From positions 33,579 to 97,578 of the forward strand of contig BOLD01000012.1 in assembly GCA_016861345.1 (NCBI GenBank): DNA of 64,000 bases, read 5' to 3'. Origin of the DNA: Oligoflexia bacterium. GTDB taxonomy: Bacteria > Bdellovibrionota > Bdellovibrionia > Bdellovibrionales > Bdellovibrionaceae. The translations under genes and the position numbers were made by a program. Under the pieces are notes generated by a model. It saw only the letters and a list, made by a program, of their open reading frames with translations. It did no database searches and was not told where the DNA came from. Positions within the stretch are counted from its first letter, which is position 1; the number at the start of each line of letters is the position of its first letter. Shown here piece by piece: positions 35,609 through 45,000 of the stretch.

Positions 35609-36958
35609 CTAACTCTTAAGCTTTTCTAAGACTTCAAGGCCGAGCTTCCATCCATCCCCAGCGCCCAAGGTAATGAAAATATCATTGGGCTGAAGCTTTT
35701 TTAAAAGGACCTCACTCATCTGTGGATTTTTCGGTAAATAATGAGGAGATTTGTGTTTGATTTCAGAAACTAATTTTTCTGATGTAATTCCAGCAATCGG
35801 CTTTTCTCCTGCAGGATAAATATCCGTCACAAAAAGCTCATCACACTGCTGAAAACAAGTCACAAAGTCTTGCCAGCAGCTCTCAGTTCGAGAGTATCGG
35901 TGGGGCTGAAAATAAACCACAAGCCTATTCTCTGGAAATTTTTCTCTGAAGGCCTGCAAAGTCGCTTTGACCTCTGTCGGATGATGGCCATAATCATCGT
36001 ACACTTTGATATTGCGAACTTCGCCCTTATAATGAAATCGACGATCAACGCCTTGAAATTGAAGTAGGCCCTCTCGACAGGTTTCAAAGGATAGGCCAGC
36101 CTTCATCCCTGCAATAATTGCAGCAACAGCATTCAGAGCATTATGCCGACCGGGAACTTTCACATCAAAGCTGCCGATCTTCTTTTTTCCCTCATATAGT
36201 TCATATTTTCCGGGCTCACCTTTGATCACAAAATCATTTGAGTCCAAAAATCCATAATACAGAATTCTTTTCGGATAATGTTCAAAGAGAGCACGAATCT
36301 GAGGATCATCTCCGCAAACAATGGACATTCCATAAAAAGGGGTTTTCAGCGCAAAACTAAGAAAAGCATTTTGAAGATTTTCAAAGGACTTGTAGTAATC
36401 CATGTGATCATTATCAATGTTCGTAATGATCGCAATCTCTGGAGAGAGTTTTTGAAAACTTCCGTCGCTTTCATCGGCTTCGGCAATGAGCCATTCTCCT
36501 TCTCCCAGAAGAGCTGTGGACTGAATGAGATCAAGCCTTCCACCAACAACAATTGTCGGTTGGACTTGAGCATGTAAGAAAATGGCTGCCACCATAGAGG
36601 TCGTTGTTGTTTTTCCATGAGTGCCCGCAATGGCAATTCCTCGCTTAAGACGCATGACTTCAGCCAAGGCTTCAGCTCTGGGAATCAAGGGGATCTGTCT
36701 GGCCCGGGCCTCTTTCATCTCGGGGTTGTCCATCTGAACAGCACTGGAATAAACGACAACATCAACATCCCCAACTTGGTCAGCCTTATGACCTTTAAAT
36801 ACTTTGATTCCAATTTTTTTAAGATGTTCAGTGTTCACGTTCTCGGCAAGATCGCTGCCCGTGACCTGAGCTCCAATATTGTGCATGAGCTCGGCAAGCC
36901 CACACATCCCAATCCCCCCCACACCAACAAAATGAATTTTTGATTTTCGTAAATGCAT
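35609..36958 (-). CDS. murC: UDP-N-acetylmuramate--L-alanine ligase
   Basis: 449 residues from the ATG at 36958, chosen because AGGAG lies 4 bases upstream and the protein then starts just before FVGVGGIGMCGLAELM. Adds L-Ala to UDP-MurNAc. The ATP motif GTHGKTTTTSM is near residue 105, and the NIDNDHMDYY and HHPTEV blocks are typical of MurC. The ATG lies 8 bp before the murG stop, so murG-murC are coupled. The next minus-strand gene, murB, is about 4.3 kb further on. Confidence 0.95.
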   Translation of the reverse strand: MHLRKSKIHFVGVGGIGMCGLAELMHNIGAQVTGSDLAENVNTEHLKKIGIKVFKGHKADQVGDVDVVVYSSAVQMDNPEMKEARARQIPLIPRAEALAEVMRLKRGIAIAGTHGKTTTTSMVAAIFLHAQVQPTIVVGGRLDLIQSTALLGEGEWLIAEADESDGSFQKLSPEIAIITNIDNDHMDYYKSFENLQNAFLSFALKTPFYGMSIVCGDDPQIRALFEHYPKRILYYGFLDSNDFVIKGEPGKYELYEGKKKIGSFDVKVPGRHNALNAVAAIIAGMKAGLSFETCREGLLQFQGVDRRFHYKGEVRNIKVYDDYGHHPTEVKATLQAFREKFPENRLVVYFQPHRYSRTESCWQDFVTCFQQCDELFVTDIYPAGEKPIAGITSEKLVSEIKHKSPHYLPKNPQMSEVLLKKLQPNDIFITLGAGDGWKLGLEVLEKLKS

Positions 36959-36965
36959 GGGGCTC

Positions 36966-38045
36966 CTACTTTTGAATCGAGAGAATGTCTTGAGCAATAT
37001 TGTCAGCAGATTTCGGAATGTAGAATTTTTTTAGACTCTCAGACATTTTTTTTCTCAATTCTGGATTATTCTTTAATTTTTGAATCTCAATCTGAAGAGT
37101 CTCCGGAGTCAAATCCTTCTGCAAAATCATCACTGCGGCGCCCGCTTGAACCAACGCGTCTGCATTATGCTTCTGGTGATCATCTGCGGCAGGTAGGGGG
37201 ATTACGATCGACACAACTCCAAATGCCGCCAATTCTGATAGCGTGCTCGCCCCGGCTCGAGAAACGACCAAATCTGCCCAGGCATAATATTTTGGCATAT
37301 CGTAAATGAATTCCATAGGGGTGATAAAATCCTCGGTCCCTTTATACTTTGCCCGCATTTTCTCCCAATCCGTTGATCCGATTTGATGGACAACCTTAAG
37401 ATCCTTTGCCCAATCCGGCCGGCGCAAAAGAAGATCACTTAACACTGTGCTGATTGCTCGAGAGCCCTGACTGCCGCCAAAAGAAAGCAAATGAAAATCA
37501 GAATCCTGTCTCTCCGCAAACTGACCGGCCTCGATCTCGGCTCGAATGGGCATACCGAACTGAATAATATTTTTATTTTTTAATAATGTTTTTGCCTGAT
37601 CAAAAACGATATAACATCGATCCACAAATCGAGACAGCCAACGGTTTGCCATACCCGGATGAGCATTTGGCTCCCAGATCGCAGAAGGATATCCCATCAA
37701 TGCGGCCATCACAACAAAGGGGCCCGATGCATAACCACCAACGCCAAGAACAAAAGAGGGCTTTAGTTTCAACAATAAAATGAAAGACTGAATCAAACCA
37801 ATAGGCAATTTGATTAAAGTTTTTATTTTTTCACCTATTCCTCCAGAAAAATTTAATTTTCCGCCCTGAATGAGATGCAGGGGAAAACCCTCTTTAGGAA
37901 TAATTTTTGTTTCTAAACCCGTTGAAGTTCCGACAAAGTGAATATGTACAGTTGGATCATGCTTCTGGATGGCACGAGCAATAGCAACGCCAGGATAAAT
38001 ATGCCCGCCAGTTCCTCCACCAGCGATCACTATGTTATTATTCAT
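36966..38045 (-). CDS. murG: UDP-GlcNAc transferase MurG (lipid II synthesis)
   Basis: 359 residues. Transfers GlcNAc to lipid I at the inner membrane. The N-terminal GGGTGGHIYPGVAIA (~8-22) is the family signature; LGVGGYASGPFV, FGGSQGSRAI and the donor-binding WADLVVSRAGASTLSELAA-type segment follow. It lies between ftsW (2-bp gap) and murC. No clear Shine-Dalgarno; translation probably coupled to ftsW. Confidence 0.96.
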   Translation of the reverse strand: MNNNIVIAGGGTGGHIYPGVAIARAIQKHDPTVHIHFVGTSTGLETKIIPKEGFPLHLIQGGKLNFSGGIGEKIKTLIKLPIGLIQSFILLLKLKPSFVLGVGGYASGPFVVMAALMGYPSAIWEPNAHPGMANRWLSRFVDRCYIVFDQAKTLLKNKNIIQFGMPIRAEIEAGQFAERQDSDFHLLSFGGSQGSRAISTVLSDLLLRRPDWAKDLKVVHQIGSTDWEKMRAKYKGTEDFITPMEFIYDMPKYYAWADLVVSRAGASTLSELAAFGVVSIVIPLPAADDHQKHNADALVQAGAAVMILQKDLTPETLQIEIQKLKNNPELRKKMSESLKKFYIPKSADNIAQDILSIQK

Positions 38046-38047
38046 GA

Positions 38048-39181
38048 TTAAAATTTTAAACTTGTCTGGGTCTTAAGAAAAGAACTTTGACGTTCTTCAT
38101 GCAAAGATTTTTCAATGTTCAACAATAGGCCAAACATAAAACAGCAGGCTACCAAAGAACTGCCGCCATAACTTAGGAAGGGCAAGGTTAATCCCTTTGT
38201 CGGCAACAACCCTAAAACTACTCCAATATTAATAAAAATACTCAAGGCAAAGGTCACAGAGATACCTAGAGCTAAAGCTCTTCGATAAATAACATCAGTC
38301 TTCATTGCAATTTGAAAGCCCCGCAAAACAATAAAACCATACAGAGCTAGAACAATAATAAAGCCAATAAACCCAATTTCTTCACCCATAACCGCCATTG
38401 TAAAATCCGTATGAGCCTCTGGGAGGAAAAATAATTTTCCTTGCCCCTGTCCTAGACCAGAACCTGTGACTCCACCTGAAGAAAAACTGAGCATAGACTG
38501 AATAACCTGAAAACCCTTTTGTTCAGGATCTGACCAAGGATCGAGAAATGCCAACACTCGAGCTCTTCGGTATTCCTTAGTCATGACCAGAAAATAAAAA
38601 GCTGGCAGAATCACGGCGAACGAGGCTGCGATATATCTCCACTTAAGACCGAAAGCGAAAAGTAATGTCACAGCAACAACAACAATAATTGCGAAGCTTC
38701 CAAAGTCAGGCTGCTTTAAAAGCAGAAGCAATGGAGCAATAAGCATAATTGCTAATACATACCACTTTGCTTTTTTCAAAAGGTTTTCGTCTCGAACCAA
38801 GAGAGCTGCAAAAAAGAGGGAGAAAGAAAGTTTCAGCAATTCCGAGGGTTCAAATCGAAGCCCCATAGGTAGCTGAATCCAGCGGATCGCACCACCAACT
38901 CGCACACCTAGTCCTGGAATAAAAGTTGCGGCGACTCCCAGTGATGAAATCAACCAAAGTAGCCATCCCCATTTTTCAACAAACTTTAAAGGCAGGTGAG
39001 CTGAAAATAATAAAACAGAGAAGGCAATGATGATTGATACAAACTGTCGTTTAAAAAAGAAAAGACCATCACCGTAAGATTCTGTGGCAAAGACATAACT
39101 CGAGCTATAAACCTGAACGAGACCCACACCCATCAAGGTGATGATCGCTAGCAATAATGTGCTCGATAAATGACGGAGCAT
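38048..39181 (-). CDS. ftsW: Peptidoglycan glycosyltransferase FtsW (SEDS)
   Basis: 377 residues with about ten membrane segments. SEDS glycosyltransferase of the division site. GGAGG precedes the ATG. Typical blocks are GVGLVQVYSSS near the start, GGAIRWIQLPMGLRFEPSELLKL in the first half (with the conserved Pro-Ser-Glu) and LPFLSYGGSS near the end. The location next to murG identifies it as FtsW rather than RodA; a divisome transpeptidase (ftsI) is not in the window. Confidence 0.94.
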   Translation of the reverse strand: MLRHLSSTLLLAIITLMGVGLVQVYSSSYVFATESYGDGLFFFKRQFVSIIIAFSVLLFSAHLPLKFVEKWGWLLWLISSLGVAATFIPGLGVRVGGAIRWIQLPMGLRFEPSELLKLSFSLFFAALLVRDENLLKKAKWYVLAIMLIAPLLLLLKQPDFGSFAIIVVVAVTLLFAFGLKWRYIAASFAVILPAFYFLVMTKEYRRARVLAFLDPWSDPEQKGFQVIQSMLSFSSGGVTGSGLGQGQGKLFFLPEAHTDFTMAVMGEEIGFIGFIIVLALYGFIVLRGFQIAMKTDVIYRRALALGISVTFALSIFINIGVVLGLLPTKGLTLPFLSYGGSSLVACCFMFGLLLNIEKSLHEERQSSFLKTQTSLKF

Positions 39182-39198
39182 GAATCCTCCGTATTAAA

Positions 39199-39567
39199 TT
39201 ATTCTTTACCTTCAGCTTTTTTATCAGCAGGCTTTACATCTTGTTTAACCTCAGGCTTCGTTTCAGCCTTTGTCTCTTGCTTAGCCTCTACCTTAAGTGC
39301 GCAGCAATAAACGATGCCCTGGTTTTCGGATGGCGTTTTGTAAGTTGAAATTGTAAATGATTTATCAGAATCGCAGCGCTTAGCCATTTCAAGATTTAAT
39401 TGAACCTCTACGTCAGGATAAACCTCACCGTTAACGAATTCGCAGAACATTTTTGAAGTTTGTGCAATCTTGTCTCTCTGCTCTTTTCTCTGCTTTTGAG
39501 CAGAAGAACAGCCAGCAAAAAACAATGCAGTCAAAGTAACAACCGAAATAAGTTTAAAGAGAGACAT
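39199..39567 (-). CDS. Small lipoprotein with Lys/Glu-rich tail inside the dcw cluster
   Basis: 122 residues from the ATG at 39567, which has GGAGG 6 bases upstream; an upstream in-frame start would place the lipoprotein signal 21 residues inside. Lipobox AGCSS at about residue 18-22. The mature part has three Cys (MFCEF, RCDSD, YCCAL) and ends in a repeated KPEVK/KAETK tail. Not a known division gene; it lies between murD and ftsW and could reach the peptidoglycan layer. Function unknown. Confidence 0.75.
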   Translation of the reverse strand: MSLFKLISVVTLTALFFAGCSSAQKQRKEQRDKIAQTSKMFCEFVNGEVYPDVEVQLNLEMAKRCDSDKSFTISTYKTPSENQGIVYCCALKVEAKQETKAETKPEVKQDVKPADKKAEGKE

Positions 39568-39618
39568 TGATTCCTCCGTGAATCGAATAATACCTCTAAT
39601 GAGTTTGAACCTGGGCAA

Positions 39619-39644
39619 GAGAGCTGTCAAACTTGGCAGCTCTC
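39619..39644 (-). repeat. Inverted repeat between murD and the inserted lipoprotein gene
   Basis: GAGAGCTGTCAA (39619-39630) pairs with TTGGCAGCTCTC (39633-39644), a 12-bp stem with one G-T pair and a 2-base loop. It lies downstream of murD and upstream of the lipoprotein start, without a T-run. It may be an attenuator, processing site or operator. Confidence 0.6.
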
Positions 39645-39683
39645 AGTCAAGACTAGACCGGACTCGACCAAAGTCGAAATAAA

Positions 39684-41072
39684 TTACTTAAATTTGCGGA
39701 TGATCTCTTTGTAGTACCCGCCTCGCTCTTCATAGTTATCAAACATATCAAAGCTTGGACAACCTGGAGAAAGAAGAACAACATCTCCAATTCTCGATTT
39801 TTGAAAAGCAATCAAAACAGCTTCTTCAAAAGTTCCAATCAAGAAAGTTTCACTAAAGTCCCCCAAATCCCGATTGATTCGCTCTTTTGCTTCGCCAACA
39901 AGAATCAAAGACTTTACTTTTCGTTTCACAACATTTCTTAAAGCCTCAAAACTGAGATTTGCATCTTTTCCGCCGGCAATCAGAATAATGTTGTCATCAA
40001 AAGCATCTAAAGCTCGAATCACTGCATGGACATTTGTGGCCTTTGAATCATTATAGAAAAGAACGCCACCCACTTTTCGGACATACTCAAGACGATGAGG
40101 AAGCCCCGTAAAGGTATCAATTGTGCGCTGAATGGCATCGTGAGTTGCTCCATATTCACGAGCGGCCAATATTGCAGCCATAATGTTATCAATTGAATGC
40201 TTTCCGAGCATTTTCATTTTTGAAATATCGAAATACTCGATCTCTGGACCCGTGCGAACACGAATTTCTTTTCCGATCGTGACAGCTCCTCCGATATTCA
40301 TGATCTGAGGCTCAAGAGCTGGCTTGCGCGAGCAGTAGAAAATTCTTCCGCGCTGGACGGCTGGATCACGTGCCAATTCAACGACAGCATTATCATCCGC
40401 ATTTAAAATTGAAGTCGTGGCCTGATTTGTGTTTCTAAAAATTCTTCTCTTCGCGTTCACATAATCTTCCATCGAACGATAGCGTTCGAGATGATTTTCG
40501 GCCAGATTCATGAACACAATATTCATCGGATTAAATGTCTCACAAGTCTCAAGCATGTAACTTGATACTTCGACAATCACGACCTTGGCTTTTTGCTCTG
40601 ATCTTAAATAGTCAGTTAACGGGGTACCATTCGACCCGCCAACCCAACACTCAACTCCGGACTCTTTAAGCATTGCTTCCATCAGACGAGCTGCAGTGGT
40701 TTTTCCATTTGTTCCTGTGATAGCCACAACAGGCTCTTTTACAAATTGTGATGCAAACTCAAGCTCCCCTGTGATTTTTGTTCCCTGGCTGCGAGCATAT
40801 TCAAATATTTTTAAATGTGGAGGAATTCCAGGGCTAAGGATCACGAGATCCTGCTGAATGAACGTCTTTGGACTGTGCCCACCAAGTTCATACTTAATTG
40901 GCAAATCACCCAACTGCTCAAGCTGAGCGGCAAGCTCAGGCTTTGATTTGTGGTCTGTGACTGTCACTTGAGCTCCATGCTTTGTTAAAAAGTGAGCTAA
41001 AGAAACACCCGTCTTTGCAAGACCGACCACAAGGATCTTTTTATCCTTTAATTCGCTGACATCCGTAAACAT
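39684..41072 (-). CDS. murD: UDP-N-acetylmuramoyl-L-alanine--D-glutamate ligase
   Basis: 462 residues. Adds D-Glu to UDP-MurNAc-L-Ala. N-terminal VVGLAKTGVSLAHFL, the P-loop GTNGKTTAARLM, and later FNDSKATNVHAV (here YNDSKATN), the MurD-specific block, are present. GAGGTGAT before the ATG. It follows mraY with a 4-bp gap. The final LLSPGCPSFDMFDNYEERG is also typical. Confidence 0.95.
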   Translation of the reverse strand: MFTDVSELKDKKILVVGLAKTGVSLAHFLTKHGAQVTVTDHKSKPELAAQLEQLGDLPIKYELGGHSPKTFIQQDLVILSPGIPPHLKIFEYARSQGTKITGELEFASQFVKEPVVAITGTNGKTTAARLMEAMLKESGVECWVGGSNGTPLTDYLRSEQKAKVVIVEVSSYMLETCETFNPMNIVFMNLAENHLERYRSMEDYVNAKRRIFRNTNQATTSILNADDNAVVELARDPAVQRGRIFYCSRKPALEPQIMNIGGAVTIGKEIRVRTGPEIEYFDISKMKMLGKHSIDNIMAAILAAREYGATHDAIQRTIDTFTGLPHRLEYVRKVGGVLFYNDSKATNVHAVIRALDAFDDNIILIAGGKDANLSFEALRNVVKRKVKSLILVGEAKERINRDLGDFSETFLIGTFEEAVLIAFQKSRIGDVVLLSPGCPSFDMFDNYEERGGYYKEIIRKFK

Positions 41073-41076
41073 ATAA

Positions 41077-42153
41077 TCACCTCAACTTGAGAGTTGCTAA
41101 ACTTAACAATGCTAAAAGAATTGAAATAATCCAGAAACGAACAATAATTTTCGTCTCTGTGAGCCCCTTTAATTCGAAATGATGGTGGATTGGAGCCATT
41201 CTAAAAATTCGTTTTCCAGTCATCTTAAAAGAAATCACCTGTGTGATAACAGAAAGTGCCTCGACAACAAAAACTCCGCCCAGCACAACCATAAGAATTT
41301 CATTGTGAGTCAATACGGCCATGATTCCCAAAAATCCACCCAGACTTAAACTACCAACATCTCCCATAAACACTTGGGCAGGGTAGGTGTTAAACCAAAG
41401 AAATCCCATTCCCGCAGCGACGATTGTTGCCGCCACAGGTGCTAACTCTCCAGCGCCAACGACATGAGGAATTTGAAGATACGATGAGATCGCAAAGTGA
41501 CCAGAGACATAGGCAAATAAACCCAAAGTTGTTGCTGAAATCATCACGGGAACAATGGCCAGTCCATCTAAACCATCTGTCAAATTCACAGCATTGGCTG
41601 TCCCCACAACGACAAGGCTGGCAAAGACGACATAAAAATATCCTAAGTCCACTGCGAGATTTTTAAAAAACGGGAAATGAAGTACGGTGGAGAAATTAAA
41701 CCACTTAATCAAAACAAAAACCACAATTCCAGAGATCAGAAACTCTCCAAACAAACGAATTTTCCCCGACAGTCCTTTGTGATTTTTTTTACTCACCTTG
41801 AGCCAATCATCAACATATCCGATTGCCCCAAATCCCCAAGTCACCACAAGCACTGCCCACACAAGTGGATTGAGCATGTCTACCCAAAGAAGAACGGGAA
41901 TCAGCGTGCTGAGAAGAATCAACCCCCCGCCCATTGTGGGAGTTCCTGCTTTTTTCTTATGTGACTGCGGACCATCATCACGAATGGCCTGGCCAATTTG
42001 CTTCTCTGTTAACCGACGAATGAAGTGCGGGCCCCAAAGCCAACACAACAAAAATGCCGTAAAGAAAGAAATAAAAGTTCTAACTGTGATGTATCTAAAG
42101 ACGTTGAATCCAGAAATTTGATCAGCCAGCGAGTACAAAAGTTGATAAAGCAT
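41077..42153 (-). CDS. mraY: Phospho-N-acetylmuramoyl-pentapeptide-transferase
   Basis: 358 residues, ten membrane segments. Makes lipid I by moving phospho-MurNAc-pentapeptide to undecaprenyl phosphate. Signatures: [22 protein letters not shown] (Asp pair), [10 protein letters not shown], and the C-terminal HHHFELKG. No strong ribosome site in front of the ATG. The region between it and murF holds the transposase-like gene and a broken gene, so it can no longer be directly transcribed from murF without crossing ~1.4 kb. Confidence 0.96.
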   Translation of the reverse strand: MLYQLLYSLADQISGFNVFRYITVRTFISFFTAFLLCWLWGPHFIRRLTEKQIGQAIRDDGPQSHKKKAGTPTMGGGLILLSTLIPVLLWVDMLNPLVWAVLVVTWGFGAIGYVDDWLKVSKKNHKGLSGKIRLFGEFLISGIVVFVLIKWFNFSTVLHFPFFKNLAVDLGYFYVVFASLVVVGTANAVNLTDGLDGLAIVPVMISATTLGLFAYVSGHFAISSYLQIPHVVGAGELAPVAATIVAAGMGFLWFNTYPAQVFMGDVGSLSLGGFLGIMAVLTHNEILMVVLGGVFVVEALSVITQVISFKMTGKRIFRMAPIHHHFELKGLTETKIIVRFWIISILLALLSLATLKLR

Positions 42154-42267
42154 AGACTGTATCGTGTATCATATTTCAAGAATCAATTGCAAGGGAATGT
42201 TTGTATATTGCTGTAATTATTGATAAATATAAAATCTACGTCAGGGCAAGTTTTTGAGAATCTGCTG

Positions 42268-42858
42268 TTATGAATCCGCAAAACTCAGCGCACGCCTCTG
42301 ACGAAGTCGATAAAGAAACTGATTCCATTGATTCAGAAAATACTCTCGCTCTTGATAACCCAACTCGCGCTGTCTGTGATTGCCCTCGAAATATCCTTTT
42401 AGTCCTAACTCTTCCCATTTGGACGTAAGGATTCGAGTAAAGACGAGTCCATCCCAAAACTTTGATTTGTTTTGATCGCGACGAGTTGAAAATTTATTTC
42501 CGCGATGAGATCCAGTGATTTTTCGCGCCAAGATGGCCGCGAAGGTTCTAAGGAAGTTCTGAAATCGCTTTCGGTCTTTAAATCTCACTTTCAGATGGAT
42601 ATGATTGCCCATATTCACAAAATCCAAAATCTCGATAAAGAATTTTCTGGATCTTTCTTTCAACAAGCTGTGAACCAACTTTTTATGAGTATAGAAGGAA
42701 AGCTGTCCCTGCGCCTTTCTGGATTTAAACACCACATGATGAATAAGCCCCTCTCTTAAAGGTCTGGCAACTTTACGGCGCTTCTTTAAACTGGACCCAC
42801 CAAAGCTTCTGGCCTTAATCGCTCTTAAGTCTTTTTGTGGTATGAGTTCAAGTTGCAT
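42268..42858 (-). CDS. Transposase-like protein of the Y1/RAYT HUH superfamily
   Basis: 196 residues from the ATG at 42858, preceded by AAGGGA with about 5-base spacing; a longer frame adds a Lys/Arg-rich leader. The HUH metal motif is in FVNMGNHIHLKVRF (~90-103). The helix after it reads FQNFLRTFAAILARKITG and has no Tyr where the catalytic Tyr of Y1 transposases usually is; C-terminal FWDGLVFTRIL follows as in REP-associated transposase relatives. Very basic. It sits alone between mraY and murF, so it is a mobile or domesticated insert in the dcw cluster. The loss of the Tyr, if real, would make it catalytically dead. Confidence 0.7.
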   Translation of the reverse strand: MQLELIPQKDLRAIKARSFGGSSLKKRRKVARPLREGLIHHVVFKSRKAQGQLSFYTHKKLVHSLLKERSRKFFIEILDFVNMGNHIHLKVRFKDRKRFQNFLRTFAAILARKITGSHRGNKFSTRRDQNKSKFWDGLVFTRILTSKWEELGLKGYFEGNHRQRELGYQEREYFLNQWNQFLYRLRQRRALSFADS

Positions 42859-42909
42859 ATTTTCCCTTTGATTTATCTGGATTTCTCTATATTTCCTTAA
42901 AATTCTCTG

Positions 42910-43034
42910 ACGGCTACCTTTTTTCTTTCGCACTTATTCATCAAATTACGGGGCAATATATTTTCATTCTAATAAGAGATCAATATTTATCTCGATAATT
43001 GCAATCTTTTCAGAGTGTTAAAAGTGGTAGCCGT
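42910..43034. repeat. Inverted ACGGCTACC / GGTAGCCGT pair beside the transposase-like gene
   Basis: ACGGCTACC at 42910-42918 and GGTAGCCGT at 43026-43034 face each other in inverted orientation 107 bases apart. Each carries a GTAG tetranucleotide on one strand; GTAG next to a hairpin is what REP-type elements of RAYT genes use. No clear hairpin was tied to either arm. The whole 42859-43094 stretch is AT-rich and no gene was found in it. Confidence 0.4.
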
Positions 43035-43094
43035 GAATTATAGTAAACAAAATGAGAACTTATAAAAGAATCTTTAGCAATATTTTGAGTTGGC

Positions 43095-43558
43095 TTACTG
43101 AGATAGCCATTCTAGATACTTGCTACCATCAATTACACCAATATCTCTGTAAGAGACCGGTATTGCGATCTTAGTTTTGATTTTATTAATAAAGTCTTTA
43201 TGCAGATCCTCTAACTCGTTCCGACATTTGGATTCATTGCCCTCATAACATGCTCTTGTTGATATTGAGGCGATCTGAATCCTACAGGGCTCTGCCTGGC
43301 TGTATTTAAAATTAAATTGCAAAGATTCCAACCACTAGGAATACCGAAAATCACTTTATCTTTAACTGTAAAAGAATAGGCATTATTATACTGAGCCATC
43401 TTTGACACTGAAACCACTCGATCAGGCCCCTCACTGTCTAAAAAATATGTTTCGCATTTTTTCTCAAATTCAATCTCTTGGATAAGATAAAACCCACCAG
43501 TAATTTCTAAATTCCTGAACCCAATAGAAACCAATATGGTTGCCAATAGTGTTTCCAT
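43095..43558 (-). pseudogene. Broken small gene upstream of the transposase-like gene
   Basis: Two overlapping minus-strand reading frames look like one frameshifted gene. Frame 1 (43558 to 43211) starts with an ATG preceded by GGAG and begins METLLATILVSIGFRN, a hydrophobic start reminiscent of the mature part of type IV pilins, then continues without recognised motifs. Frame 2 (43331 to 43095, TTG start without ribosome site) is Cys-rich (QAEPCRIQI, RACYEGNESKCRNEL) and more protein-like than the end of frame 1. A shift near 43260-43330 would join them into about 150 residues. Two separate small genes remain possible. Confidence 0.45.
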
Positions 43559-43572
43559 AATATCTCCAAAAA

Positions 43573-45000
43573 CTACTTATTCAGAAAATCCAGTGGTTCA
43601 CAAACATGAACAAAGCGTTCAAGCTTCATCCCACGTGAACCCTTAACAAGGGCGATGTCGTTTTGACTTAAGTGGCCAGCAATTTGTTTGGCCAAATTTT
43701 CATCGTAATCAGGAGTGTAAAACTGATTTCCTTTTAAATTGACGGATTGCACGCCAGCTTTAAATTCTTCAAAGTGAGGACCATAAAACCAAATCACATC
43801 AAAACCCGCACTGCCCACATTCACACCCACATCCCTGTGCATCTGCGGGGCTTGGTCGCCTAATTCTTTCATCTCACCAAAGATGCCAACCTTTTTACCC
43901 TTCATTTCAAGAATTCGCATATTTTCAACAAGGGCTCTCATGCTATCCGGATTTGAGTTGTAGCCATCAAAAAGAATTTGAGCACCGGATTTTGTGTGCA
44001 CCAACTGATTGCGCCCCCAAGTGGTCTCACACCGAGATAGTCCCTGCCAAATTTGCTCAGGCTCCAAGCCAACTGCCAATCCGGCAGAGGCTGCGACCAT
44101 AAGATTGGTCACGTTATGCAATCCAAAAACTGGCACCGTAGCTTCACCTAAAACTCCTCCAATAAGGCCCTGAACAGTTAAAGACTGCATGGTCAGAGAT
44201 TTAATTTTCAAACTGACATCAATCAACTTTCTATCTGGAGTTTCAGAGGAAAAAGTCATCAGCTTTGCCTTCGGAAACTTCTCCTTGGCTTCCGCATACA
44301 TCTTTCGTGTGTAGGGGTTATCCAAATTATAGATTCGAATCGAATCCGCTGGAGCTTCGTCATAAATCTCTTTTTCAGCCTCTGCAATCTTATCAAGTGT
44401 GCCAAAAAATTCGATATGCTCAATGCCCACATAAGTCACCACATTCACATCAGGCTGAGCAATTTTTGTGAGCAGCGCAAGCTCTCCAGCATGGTTCATT
44501 CCCATTTCCACAACGGCAACTTCAGCCTCTTCAGGAGTTGCCAGCAAGGTGAAAGGAACTCCCCAATGATTATTAAAACTGCCCTTTGAATAATGAACTT
44601 TTCGAAAGGCTGAAATCAAAGCGGCAGTGAATTCTTTGCTCGTTGTCTTACCATTTGAGCCAGCAATCCCAATCACTTTGCCCCCAAACGTCCGTCGATA
44701 TTCTCGAGCCAATGACTGCAGTCCCAAAAGCGTATCCGGAACTTGTATGACTGTGATTCGATCAAGCAAATCATTATTCTCTGGCTTCCACGAATGCACC
44801 AATAGAGCTTGGGCTCCCTTTTCAACTGCTTTACGAACAAAAATATGGGCGTCAAAGGCGTCACCTTTTAAAGCAATAAAAAGTTGCCCATCCAAATTTG
44901 CCCTTGTGTCTGTTCCAACTCCGTCAAATACTTCGCAATGGCGAGAAAGTAGTTTTCCCTTAGTTGCATTTAAAATAAAATCAAGATGAAAAGTCGTCAT
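43573..45000 (-). CDS. murF: UDP-N-acetylmuramoyl-tripeptide--D-alanyl-D-alanine ligase
   Basis: 475 residues. Adds D-Ala-D-Ala to the muropeptide. P-loop GIAGSNGKTTSKEF near residue 110, HWGVPFTLL, EMGMNHAGEL and the YNSNPDSM block mark MurF (against MurE and MurC). The ATG overlaps the murE stop (ATGA), so murE-murF are coupled. Its 3' end is followed by the broken gene and the transposase-like gene. Confidence 0.95.
   Translation of the reverse strand: MTTFHLDFILNATKGKLLSRHCEVFDGVGTDTRANLDGQLFIALKGDAFDAHIFVRKAVEKGAQALLVHSWKPENNDLLDRITVIQVPDTLLGLQSLAREYRRTFGGKVIGIAGSNGKTTSKEFTAALISAFRKVHYSKGSFNNHWGVPFTLLATPEEAEVAVVEMGMNHAGELALLTKIAQPDVNVVTYVGIEHIEFFGTLDKIAEAEKEIYDEAPADSIRIYNLDNPYTRKMYAEAKEKFPKAKLMTFSSETPDRKLIDVSLKIKSLTMQSLTVQGLIGGVLGEATVPVFGLHNVTNLMVAASAGLAVGLEPEQIWQGLSRCETTWGRNQLVHTKSGAQILFDGYNSNPDSMRALVENMRILEMKGKKVGIFGEMKELGDQAPQMHRDVGVNVGSAGFDVIWFYGPHFEEFKAGVQSVNLKGNQFYTPDYDENLAKQIAGHLSQNDIALVKGSRGMKLERFVHVCEPLDFLNK

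Noticed and set aside
42236..43100. Complete insertion sequence
   Set aside because: The transposase-like gene has an HUH motif, but no terminal repeats or target duplications could be tied to it; only an inverted GGTAGCCGT pair on one side was found.
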